Source: SKPS01 sp964469215 (lineage in GTDB: Bacteria > Bacteroidota > Bacteroidia > Bacteroidales > SKPS01). Taken from it: a stretch of 64,000 nt of DNA. The DNA lies in assembly GCA_964469215.1 (NCBI GenBank), contig CAYXYB010000006.1:62001-126000 (forward strand), given 5' to 3'. Positions 37,123-45,525 of the stretch are shown here, one piece after another. The position numbers and the translations under genes were made by a program. The notes below the pieces were generated by a model, which had not been told where the DNA came from, did no database searches, and saw only the letters and a program-made list of their open reading frames with translations. Each line of letters begins with the position of its first letter. Within the stretch, counting starts at the first letter, position 1.

Positions 37123-37214
37123 AACCCCCTCCACACACGTCTGGCCGTTAAACCTTTGTCTTGACCTCGACCTTGACCCTGACTTTACGACTGTACGATT
37201 CAACGATTATCCGG

Positions 37215-38567
37215 CTATTCTTTCCCTCGGTAGAAACTGATGTATTCTTTGCAGCGAGATGTCAGATAAATGGGCAGGTTGACCAGGGTAAAGCGTTTGC
37301 CGTTAAGAGTTTTGACTTGTTCGATATGTAGCGGAGCTGAACTGATTCTTACTCCAAAATCATGTGGAGCTGCATCGATAAAAGCCATCAGAGATCGCAG
37401 CCTGCCTGTTTTCCCTGATTTTACCTCTAGAGGAATGAGCAGGTCATCGTGTTGAAGGACATAATCCACCTCGGCATTTGATTGTTTTTTTTCTCTTACC
37501 CAAAAATGGTTGACCAGAGATACTGCTGAAGAAACAGTAAGTAGTTCTTGTCCTACAATGTGTTCAACCACTCTGCCCTCATACACGTTGTCGATATGTT
37601 CATTGTTGAGCAGTGAAAATTGAATCCCAGCAAAATAATTCATGATGCCTGTGTCGAGAACATGCAAACGGGGTGCTTTACGCAAATTTGAAATGATTGG
37701 CAATATGGTATGGGTAGTTGGATAGACCAACGAGATAAGAAAGGTTTTGGTTAAGGTTCTAAAACCTTCACTCACCTCCCGCGACTTGTAGTTTGAATTG
37801 GCAAATCCTTCAAAATGAATTCTTTCGCCGGCCAGTTTCTGAGCGTTATGAATGATGTGTCTGATGATCTTCCTTTCTGATTCCTGTGCAGCGTATTTTT
37901 CAACATCATCTTCATACGTGGTAATCAACGAATCAAATAGTTGCCCTGTCTTTACCAGGTCACGATTTTGGAGATAAAGGCTTACTACTTCCGGCATACC
38001 CCCAATAAGAGTATATTCATGAAACAGTTGCAGCAATCGGTCATGACCGTAGCTGGGAAACGGGATGGTATCCAGTAGTTTACAGGCTGCATCTTCACCT
38101 GCTGCCATCAGGTATTCCGAAAAGCTGAATGGACGTAACATCCTGTATTCTACCCTTCCCACCGGGAAAGTGATCTGATGCCCGAGAATACTTTCCAGCA
38201 GAGAGCCGGCTGCAATCACATGCCAATGCCCAGCCTCTTCGTACAAGTATCGAAGCAGTTCAACGGCTGTCGGTGAACTCTGTATCTCGTCTATGAACAA
38301 TAAGATTGACTGACCAGCGCCAATCGTAATCTTTTCACGTAGTAGAAGTAATTGAAGTATGGTTTGGATGTCGTCGTGGTTCTCGATAATCTGCCTGTCT
38401 GCTCTCTTATCCAGATTCAAATGGATACTGTGGTCGAAACTTTCAGCAAACATCCGAATCAAAGTGGTCTTTCCCACTTGGCGCGCCCCTCTGATAATCA
38501 GAGGTTTTCTGTGGGGATCATTCTTCCAGGATTCGAGTTCCCGAAGTAGTGTTCTATGATGATTCAT
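37215..38567 (-). CDS. AAA ATPase with C-terminal DUF4143 domain
   Basis: A 450-residue protein. Walker A is GARQVGKT at residues 27-34, Walker B ILLFIDEIQSSP, then AAGSLLESILG and FPVGRVEYRML. A winged-helix-like middle follows, and the C-terminal PD-(D/E)XK-like motif is NAEVDYVLQ...IPLEVKSGKTG. It is intact and a clear paralogue of the broken gene at 35297-36682. The ATG at 38567 was chosen because homologues start just before LLRELESW. The biochemical role of the family is not established. Repeat DNA lies on both sides, and a 33-bp-period direct repeat touches the start. Confidence 0.9.
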   Translation of the reverse strand: MNHHRTLLRELESWKNDPHRKPLIIRGARQVGKTTLIRMFAESFDHSIHLNLDKRADRQIIENHDDIQTILQLLLLREKITIGAGQSILLFIDEIQSSPTAVELLRYLYEEAGHWHVIAAGSLLESILGHQITFPVGRVEYRMLRPFSFSEYLMAAGEDAACKLLDTIPFPSYGHDRLLQLFHEYTLIGGMPEVVSLYLQNRDLVKTGQLFDSLITTYEDDVEKYAAQESERKIIRHIIHNAQKLAGERIHFEGFANSNYKSREVSEGFRTLTKTFLISLVYPTTHTILPIISNLRKAPRLHVLDTGIMNYFAGIQFSLLNNEHIDNVYEGRVVEHIVGQELLTVSSAVSLVNHFWVREKKQSNAEVDYVLQHDDLLIPLEVKSGKTGRLRSLMAFIDAAPHDFGVRISSAPLHIEQVKTLNGKRFTLVNLPIYLTSRCKEYISFYRGKE

Positions 38568-38569
38568 AA

Positions 38570-38619
38570 CACAAAGTAAGGGATAATATTTCAAATTTAG
38601 ACCACAAAGTAATGGATAA
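38570..38619. repeat. Direct repeat of 33-bp period upstream of the second DUF4143 ATPase
   Basis: CACAAAGTAAGGGATAA (38570-38586) and CACAAAGTAATGGATAA (38603-38619) differ at one of 17 positions and start 33 bp apart. Read on the minus strand each holds TTACTTTG, one base away from the -7 consensus. The proximal copy ends 2 bp before the ATG. Confidence 0.85.
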
Positions 38620-38699
38620 CTTGTGAATTTGAGAATGAGAGAATTAGCATATTTGAGAATTAGGAGCAAATTAGGAGCAAATGCGATAATTCTCTCTGG

Positions 38700-38812
38700 G
38701 CGACTTTACGACTGAACGAGGGGGCGACTTTACGACTTTACGACTATACGACTTTACGATTCAACGATTAGACGATTAGACGATTGGACGATTGGACGAT
38801 TACACGATTTCC
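38700..38812. repeat. ACGAYTNN octamer tandem repeat
   Basis: Units run ACGACTTT, ACGACTAT, ACGATTCA, ACGATTAG, ACGATTGG, ACGATTAC with an 8-bp period. The end of the array contains the last two sense codons and the stop (TAA at 38800-38802, minus strand) of the next glycosyltransferase gene. A separate TTTGAGAAT-type repeat lies at 38628-38663. Confidence 0.9.
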
Positions 38813-39918
38813 TGAAAGTTCCGGATATAGATCTCTTCGGTGAAGTGCTCTTCGTAGCGTTTTCTGCCGGCTTCGCCCATTTGTTTCATCTTTTCGGGGT
38901 TGTTGATGGCAAAGGATAGGGCTTCAGCAAGGGCTTTGGGGTTGCCCGGTTCGAACAGGATACCGGTTTCGTTGTGCACCACAATCTCGGTTAAACCGCC
39001 GTGGTTCGCGGCGATGACAGGTTTGCCTGCACTCATGGCTTCGATGGCTACGAGGCCGAAGGGTTCGGGATGGATTGAAGGAACAATCACTGCATCGGCA
39101 TTGTGGTAATAGTTTTCGGGGTTGGGAGTAAAGGGTACCATGACAACCATGGCGGTTAGTTTATGCTTTTCTATTAACTTTTTGATCCGGTACTTCCTGT
39201 AATTCTCTTTACCATAAACATCACCCAGAATAGTTGCTTTAACACGCTCTTTTTCCCGTGGGGGCAATAGCGCCAGGGCTTCAACCAGCAGAGGCTGACC
39301 TTTCCAGGCGTTTATACGACCTATAAGCAGAAATCCGGTATGCTCTTCTTGTGAAATTACCTCCTCAGAGAGCTCTGGGACAGGGTGTGTTCCATTCCAT
39401 ACAACGTGCTGAATGGGATTTCTCAACCTGCCAAACGAACGCTTCACTGCATTGGAGATAAAAACCAGTTCAGCATGGGAAAAAGAGAGCAGAGCTTTAA
39501 AAAAAACACGCTGAATTCCAGTAGGAATTTCCCTGATATGAATCATCTTTCTTGCTTTGCTGAATCTGGCTGCTATGATCATATCCATAACAACCAACGA
39601 GTTGATGTGCACCAGGTCGAACCTGTTCATCAGGGAAATATACCGGAAACAGATTAGGACACGGGGGATGATGTTAAAGTTGAACCTTTTCAAATCGTAT
39701 TTTCTGAGCACTCCCAGTTTAAGAAATTGGGGTTCAATATTGAATTCTTCACGAATATAATCTGCCAGACTACCCTCCCCGGGTAATACAACCGAGATCC
39801 GGGCAGCAGGAAATTTCTGTTTTAAAGCCCTGATGTTCCGAAGCAGCGATTTATCGGAACCGTACAGTTCGTGCCCCTGGTGGATGAAGAGGATGTTATC
39901 CGGGTTTTGCGTATTCAT
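38800..39918 (-). CDS. Glycosyltransferase family 4
   Basis: A 372-residue GT-B enzyme. It opens ILFIHQGHELYGSDKSLLRN, a glycine-poor form of the donor/acceptor loop seen in GT4 members that act on surface glycans. The C-terminal half has GRINAWKGQPLLVEAL and the E-x7-E block HPEPFGLVAIEAMSAGKPVIA. The ATG at 39918 avoids a 119-bp overlap with the gene upstream, which a longer frame would need. The donor sugar is unknown. Confidence 0.88.
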   Translation of the reverse strand: MNTQNPDNILFIHQGHELYGSDKSLLRNIRALKQKFPAARISVVLPGEGSLADYIREEFNIEPQFLKLGVLRKYDLKRFNFNIIPRVLICFRYISLMNRFDLVHINSLVVMDMIIAARFSKARKMIHIREIPTGIQRVFFKALLSFSHAELVFISNAVKRSFGRLRNPIQHVVWNGTHPVPELSEEVISQEEHTGFLLIGRINAWKGQPLLVEALALLPPREKERVKATILGDVYGKENYRKYRIKKLIEKHKLTAMVVMVPFTPNPENYYHNADAVIVPSIHPEPFGLVAIEAMSAGKPVIAANHGGLTEIVVHNETGILFEPGNPKALAEALSFAINNPEKMKQMGEAGRKRYEEHFTEEIYIRNFQEIV

Positions 39919-39955
39919 TTGAAAAGTTACTGCATTAAAAGAATCTATAAGTGAA

Positions 39956-41209
39956 TCATTTTGATAGTATTTGCTGATAAATTCGCTCGAGCTTTTCACC
40001 CAAATACCGGATGTCGTAATTTGCCGACACATACTCTCTGGCAGCAATTCCCATAGTTTGACGCTCCTCTTCATGGTGAAAAAGATAGGCTATTCGAGTG
40101 GCAAAAGCCTCAATGTCGCCTGCTTCTATTACATAGCCAGTGGTTCCGTCTACCATTCCGTATTGCATACCACCGGCATCGGAAACCAGCACTGGTAAAC
40201 CCATTGCCTGGGCTTCCTGTATGACCAAACCCTGAGTTTCGGCACGACCGGTATCCGGATCATGGATGCCCGGCAGCAAAAACAGGTGTGAATGCAACAT
40301 GTTTTTAATCAATTCCTCCTGACTCATACCTCCTAAAATACGGACGTGTAAATTTAGATTTAATTTGTTCATCAAATCTTTTAATGTGTTTTCAAGGGGG
40401 CCATTGCCGATAATGTCCAGTTTAATATTAGGGACGTTGAGGGAGTGTATCAGATGATATATAATCTGTATCGCCAGATCAGGACCCTTCCATCGAATCA
40501 ATCTTCCACAAAACAATATTCGCATAGGTTCTTCCTGAAGGCGTGGTTTAGAAGGTGAAGAGAGCTTGAATTGTGTTATATCCAGACCTACCGGAAGCTG
40601 GATTACTTTTTCCGGATGTGAACAAATGGAAAATAGAATTTGCTCAAGGTAAGGTGTATTTACCGTGAGTGCATCAGAAACTTCAAACAGCTTATTATAC
40701 AGTGTTTTATAATGATTCAGGCAAGAAGGGTCAAGATCATACCCATGAAAGGTGACCACAAGCTTGGTGTTTGTAAGAACATGCTCTGCCAACATGTTGG
40801 CTATTGGTATTCCCACAATACCGTGGTGAACATGGATGATATCAAATGGCTTATATCCCTGAAACCATTTCTCTGCTTTCAATCCAGTGAAAATCGCGAT
40901 TATCCGTTGCCTTTCCAGGTCATGTTGTTTTCGATAAGCGAACAACCCTGAGCTTTTTAACATCTGCTTGACTATACGATATAGCATCCTTTTTACTCTG
41001 CGGATTCTATCGGAAGGAAAAAAAGTGCATTTTTCCATAAGACTATTATCGCTGATAACAGAATGGATAATGGTTTCACGACTTTTATTGTAAGCAAAGA
41101 TATGTACGTCATACCCCTGTTTCAACAAATAGGCAATCTGAGTGTAAATAAATGTCTCAGATAAAGTTGGGAAAGAGGATAATACAAATGCAATGCGAAG
41201 TTGTTTCAA
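39956..41209 (-). CDS. Glycosyltransferase family 4 (WcaL-like)
   Basis: A 417-residue GT-B enzyme. The start MKQLRIAFVLSSFPTLSETF matches the WcaL/AmsK group of colanic-acid-type transferases. Other motifs are VTFHGYDLD, ILFCGRLIRWKGPDLAIQI and the donor-binding GRAETQGLVIQEAQAMGLPV. It acts in the cytoplasm on the growing lipid-linked unit. Confidence 0.9.
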   Translation of the reverse strand: MKQLRIAFVLSSFPTLSETFIYTQIAYLLKQGYDVHIFAYNKSRETIIHSVISDNSLMEKCTFFPSDRIRRVKRMLYRIVKQMLKSSGLFAYRKQHDLERQRIIAIFTGLKAEKWFQGYKPFDIIHVHHGIVGIPIANMLAEHVLTNTKLVVTFHGYDLDPSCLNHYKTLYNKLFEVSDALTVNTPYLEQILFSICSHPEKVIQLPVGLDITQFKLSSPSKPRLQEEPMRILFCGRLIRWKGPDLAIQIIYHLIHSLNVPNIKLDIIGNGPLENTLKDLMNKLNLNLHVRILGGMSQEELIKNMLHSHLFLLPGIHDPDTGRAETQGLVIQEAQAMGLPVLVSDAGGMQYGMVDGTTGYVIEAGDIEAFATRIAYLFHHEEERQTMGIAAREYVSANYDIRYLGEKLERIYQQILSK

Positions 41210-41269
41210 ACCAGATTATTATTAGAGATGATTGATGCTAAGAATCTTTTAGGGCAATAAAATAGTAAT

Positions 41270-42187
41270 TTATCCGAACAAACGGTACTTCAATATTTTC
41301 CAAAAAGGGAGGTATTCCAAATCAATGTAGTAAGGCTGTTTCTGATTAGTGATGATTGCATACAATTTTTCAATGAACTTATTAATCAGAATGGATGTTT
41401 TTATAAGTTTTTCACGAAGTTTTGCCTGAGCCCAGGTTTGCTCTGAGGCGATTCGTCTCCTGAAAAGATATGAATACTTATAATCAGTCCAATTGTCCAT
41501 TATGAGGTTATGTTTGATAAGGCTTTCTCTGTAATGCTTTGTTTTAAAATGATATGTAATACCTTGACTGCCTCTCCGATAAATAGAGGAAACGACATTA
41601 TTATAATAGATAGGTTGATATGATTGAATCAGAATTGATAAAGGGCTATCACCAACAATGAGCTCCAGAAAATCTGGTGGAAGCATTATTTGATTGCGGA
41701 ACAGTAAAGATGCTGTTGCAAATTGTCTGCAACGAATGATTTCTGCAATTGATAATATTCGACTATTTCTTCTTCCAAACCTTATTGTGGTTCCGTCATC
41801 AAATAAAACGGAAGCATTTTCTGCTGTGCCTCCAAACATTACATTCTCCTCCAGAAACTCAACCTGCCTCTGTAATTTTAACGGATCTGTCCAGTAATCA
41901 TCGCCTTCGCAAAGTGCAATATACTTTCCAGTGCAGGCTTCGAGTGTTCGTTTGAAATTAGGTAACATACCCAGATTTTGTTCTTCAGTTAACAACTGAA
42001 TTTTCTCAGGATAGGTCCTGGCATACTCCTGACAAATTTCAAGAGTATTGTCCGTTGAACAATCCTCACCTATCACTAAAATGTACGGGAAGCTGGTTTG
42101 CTGCATCAGCACTCCTTCAATGGCCTCCCGGATGAAAGGCTCATGATTGTAAGTGATCATACAGATGTTTACGAGCGGCTGTTCCAT
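41270..42187 (-). CDS. Glycosyltransferase family 2
   Basis: A 305-residue GT-A enzyme. It begins VNICMITYNHEPFIREAIEGVL, has GEDCSTDNT for nucleotide binding, and the acidic metal motif is in CEGDDYWTDPLKL. The C-terminal part is short and helical. The sugar is unknown. Confidence 0.9.
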   Translation of the reverse strand: MEQPLVNICMITYNHEPFIREAIEGVLMQQTSFPYILVIGEDCSTDNTLEICQEYARTYPEKIQLLTEEQNLGMLPNFKRTLEACTGKYIALCEGDDYWTDPLKLQRQVEFLEENVMFGGTAENASVLFDDGTTIRFGRRNSRILSIAEIIRCRQFATASLLFRNQIMLPPDFLELIVGDSPLSILIQSYQPIYYNNVVSSIYRRGSQGITYHFKTKHYRESLIKHNLIMDNWTDYKYSYLFRRRIASEQTWAQAKLREKLIKTSILINKFIEKLYAIITNQKQPYYIDLEYLPFWKILKYRLFG

Positions 42188-42271
42188 TTGCCTTTTTTAA
42201 AAAGTTTTTCTGATCCCCTGATCGATCGATAATCCGACGAACAGCAAAACCCGGATAAATTCCCCAAGACT

Positions 42272-42388
42272 CTAAGCTATTGTTTGCCAACGATATGACT
42301 CCGGAAACAGAACCGTTACAGATTCAATAAAGTCGTTAAGAGGTTGGTTGGTAAGCTGGGTCACAAAGTTGATTTTATCTTCTTGCAT
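42272..42388 (-). CDS. Possible small ORF between flippase and glycosyltransferase
   Basis: A 38-codon frame MQEDKINFVTQLTNQP...ESYRWQTIA starts inside the last 14 bp of the flippase gene, as coupled genes do. It looks protein-like but has no recognised family. It could be the remaining 5' end of a lost gene. The gap to the next gene (42188-42271) shows nothing else. Confidence 0.25.
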   Translation of the reverse strand: MQEDKINFVTQLTNQPLNDFIESVTVLFPESYRWQTIA

Positions 42389-43832
42389 TCCTGACAGATT
42401 GTATTTTTGTCAACGCAGTTTCTTTAATGTAAAGGTAGGGCGAAATTTTAAACAATTCACCAGCACCGATTATTATCAGGATACCGGTAATCCCCTGAAG
42501 AATGAGTATAATGTAAAGTTCCCATGGCAGGATTGTTCCCAACCAATATAACACGGCACCACAAATCACCGCAAGGCAGAGGGTAGGAGCAAGGTCAGCC
42601 AGTTGGCGGCCGGTAGAATACCCGGCCAGTTTACCCGACCACATGCTGTTGAGAATAAATGCAATAGCAGAATGTATCATCATACCAACAATCATAATGG
42701 GTATTCCATATATGACACCGAGTACAATAACCGGTATCAAAAGCAGTTTTTTCATTACTTCGAGGCGCAGAAAAAGGTCAGAACGGCCCATGACGTTGAG
42801 AATATTCAGGTTAAGTGCATGCAGAGGGTAGAGCATGCCCACAAATGAGAGTAACCTGAGATAGGGTATCACCGGCCTCCAATTTTCTCCAATCAGGGTG
42901 ATGACAACGGGTTCAGCCATTGCCGCGAGCATTGCCATAAGGGTGAAACTGATAAAAGCTATTCCGGTGATCAATCTGCGATATCCGTTAAAGAGTAACT
43001 CCTTTTGCTCCCGAAGCTCTGAAAGGACAGGATAGCTTACTTTAGAAATTATTCCGGTCAGTTGCTGTGCAGGAAGATCTACAAACATCTGAGCCCGTGT
43101 AAAAAAGCCCAGCTCTTTTGCTGCGAAATATTTACCTATGACAAGGTAATAGATATTATTAAAGGTTGTTTCAAGCAAACCGCTGGCCAATAACCTGCTT
43201 CCAAAACCAAACAATTCTTTAAATGATTTAGCACTAAAATTACTGACAGGGCGCCACGCGTTCCATAACCAGAGCATGGCTGATATAAAAAAGGCTGAAG
43301 TGATGGTTCTGGCTACAAGGCTCCATACACCATATCCGCTGTATGCCATTGCTATAGCTATAATGCCGGAGAGCGCTGCAGCAATGATCTGTATTTTTGC
43401 CTGAAGCCTGAAGTTGACCTTCTTGATCAGCAGTGTAAGCTGGATGATAGTCAGGGAACGGATAACCAGGTCCAGGCCCAACACCCGGATGACAGGCCGG
43501 AGGATGGGTTCACCGAAAAACTGTGCAATATAACCGGAAGCTGCAAACAATACTCCGTACAGTGCCAGACCCACTGCAAGGTTGTAGTAGAACACTGTGG
43601 CGTAGTCTGCCTCCGTGCTGTCGGTTTTCCTTATCAGGGCGCTGCTGAAACCACTGTCTATAAAGGTTTGGGAGATGGCAATAAAGAAGGCAGTCATACC
43701 GATAATACCAAACTCATAAGGGGTAAGAGCCCTTGCAAGAATGATGCTTACCACAAAAATAATAATGCTGTTGGAAAGAGTACCAACTGCATTCCACATT
43801 AACCCTGTGACTGTCTTTTGTTTATAATCCAA
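42375..43832 (-). CDS. Lipopolysaccharide flippase (Wzx/TuaB-like)
   Basis: A 485-residue polytopic protein with about 12-14 helices. It begins KTVTGLMWNAVGTLSNSII, and the IILARALTPYEFGIIGM block is typical of the WzxC/TuaB branch of MOP-superfamily exporters. It would flip lipid-linked repeat units across the inner membrane. A second, different flippase lies at 53901-55148. Confidence 0.9.
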   Translation of the reverse strand: MDYKQKTVTGLMWNAVGTLSNSIIIFVVSIILARALTPYEFGIIGMTAFFIAISQTFIDSGFSSALIRKTDSTEADYATVFYYNLAVGLALYGVLFAASGYIAQFFGEPILRPVIRVLGLDLVIRSLTIIQLTLLIKKVNFRLQAKIQIIAAALSGIIAIAMAYSGYGVWSLVARTITSAFFISAMLWLWNAWRPVSNFSAKSFKELFGFGSRLLASGLLETTFNNIYYLVIGKYFAAKELGFFTRAQMFVDLPAQQLTGIISKVSYPVLSELREQKELLFNGYRRLITGIAFISFTLMAMLAAMAEPVVITLIGENWRPVIPYLRLLSFVGMLYPLHALNLNILNVMGRSDLFLRLEVMKKLLLIPVIVLGVIYGIPIMIVGMMIHSAIAFILNSMWSGKLAGYSTGRQLADLAPTLCLAVICGAVLYWLGTILPWELYIILILQGITGILIIIGAGELFKISPYLYIKETALTKIQSVRNARR

Positions 43833-43851
43833 AATGGCTTTCTTTTACTTT

Positions 43852-45525
43852 TTAACCGGGAATATATATTATGTAATTGTTTCCTCTGTGAACTGCCTTA
43901 TAGCCGATTATGGACATGCGACCGAACATAAGATCAGTCAATTTATATGCCGGCATTTCAGGATAATCATAAACCATAACAACAATTGGTTGGTTACTCT
44001 GTTCCTCGAGATAGCATATTAATGACTCTATCTGATCGGGGCTATTAACATCAAGCCAGAAACGGTGTATGATATAAGGTGAGGTATCTTCAAGATATCG
44101 GAAAAGCCAGGCTTTACTTCCAAAGAATACAACACTTCTGCCACTATTAACCATTTTTAAACTGTCTGTAACATATAAGATATCTTCAATCTGCTGTTTT
44201 CTGGCAGGAGTTGTTCTTATGCCGGTCAATTTCTGGTGTTTTACCTCTGCTGTAAGACGAAATATTTTACCATCCTCATAGGTTTCATTTATAAATACTT
44301 TCCCAGCGACAGACAAGATGCAAATCAAAGCAATGAAAAGAAAAAAATCTTGTCTGTCATTTCTCTTAAGGTACCGGTCAATATATGCCAGTCCAAATGG
44401 CAGCATAAAAATGTAAACACCACTTATCTTTAAAAGTCCTGTATTTGACCCTGCTGATGCTACAAAACCCAGGATAATTGAGAAAACCACAAATATGGCT
44501 AAACGGGTTTCTTTATTATTGTAAGCCTGATGAAGTAACGCTATGAAAACTAACAATGTAAATGCAGTGTAAAAAAATGACAACTGGTAGCTATATTGTG
44601 ATCTGAGCACCTTTGCAATAAAATATGAAATGAATAAAACCAGTATAAAAACTGAGATAATGCGGTTATTAATAAAAAATGATTTGCTGTGCTTCCAGGC
44701 TAAGATAAACATGGTTATGACTGCTAACATTTCTATGATTCTGAGCCCATTGGCGCAATATCTATATAAAAGTGCCACCAGTGAGTAAGTGCTTCCGGCA
44801 CTTCCGAGAGGTTTTATAACATCATGAAATGTTGATGCGTAAACGCTTTCGTTCAATCCGGTTCCGGAGTTTGGGAAAGTAAAATAATACAGTAATAGGT
44901 AAGTAATAGCAAAACAGGTAATCATTACCATTAAGGCTATACCTGCTCTTGTCCATTTCTGCCTCATAATAATAGCTTTGCCTGTAATCAGAAAAACTAA
45001 GGGGACTAAAACAGTAAGGTTGGGCAGGCGAAATGCCATTGCAATACCCCCCAGGCTACCTATAATTACCAAATATTGTAATCCATGATTTTTTATGTAA
45101 AGCCATGAAAAAGAAAAGACAAGAGAAATTATAAAGTATGAAAACAAATCCCAGTTCACTATGTAATAGTTCATTGTGGTTGCAAATATTACTGCAACTG
45201 CACAAAATCTTAGTTTTATGCCCCATTCGTAATCCCTCAGAATTAATAAACAGGGTAATGCTGTGGTTATGAGAGTTATAGATGCTGCAAAGGTTCGATA
45301 ACCCAGAATGTAGTTGCCGGTTATCTTGCACAAGATGTTCCCTATGTAGGAGTAAAGGAAGGTTGATGGCCCCGCCGGCCTGAGTCCTGAAAAGTTAAGA
45401 TAATGGTATGGGCTGTCTGTATAATCCAGGCCAAACCAAATAAATACAAATGGATAAATGAGGATAAAAGATAGGTAGAGAAGAATTTCTGCCCGGATAA
45501 GCCAGGTTCTATGAATGTTGTTCAT
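43852..45525 (-). CDS. Polytopic membrane protein, GT39/PMT-like
   Basis: A 557-residue protein with about 11 predicted helices and an acidic loop after the first helix (FGLDYTDSPYHYLN). That layout resembles GT-C glycosyltransferases that use polyprenyl-phosphate sugars. A soluble C-terminal region follows (IEDILYVTDSLKMVNSGRSV...). No close family is recognised. The ATG at 45525 overlaps the aminotransferase stop by 17 bp and was preferred over a TTG 24 bp earlier. Confidence 0.65.
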   Translation of the reverse strand: MNNIHRTWLIRAEILLYLSFILIYPFVFIWFGLDYTDSPYHYLNFSGLRPAGPSTFLYSYIGNILCKITGNYILGYRTFAASITLITTALPCLLILRDYEWGIKLRFCAVAVIFATTMNYYIVNWDLFSYFIISLVFSFSWLYIKNHGLQYLVIIGSLGGIAMAFRLPNLTVLVPLVFLITGKAIIMRQKWTRAGIALMVMITCFAITYLLLYYFTFPNSGTGLNESVYASTFHDVIKPLGSAGSTYSLVALLYRYCANGLRIIEMLAVITMFILAWKHSKSFFINNRIISVFILVLFISYFIAKVLRSQYSYQLSFFYTAFTLLVFIALLHQAYNNKETRLAIFVVFSIILGFVASAGSNTGLLKISGVYIFMLPFGLAYIDRYLKRNDRQDFFLFIALICILSVAGKVFINETYEDGKIFRLTAEVKHQKLTGIRTTPARKQQIEDILYVTDSLKMVNSGRSVVFFGSKAWLFRYLEDTSPYIIHRFWLDVNSPDQIESLICYLEEQSNQPIVVMVYDYPEMPAYKLTDLMFGRMSIIGYKAVHRGNNYIIYIPG

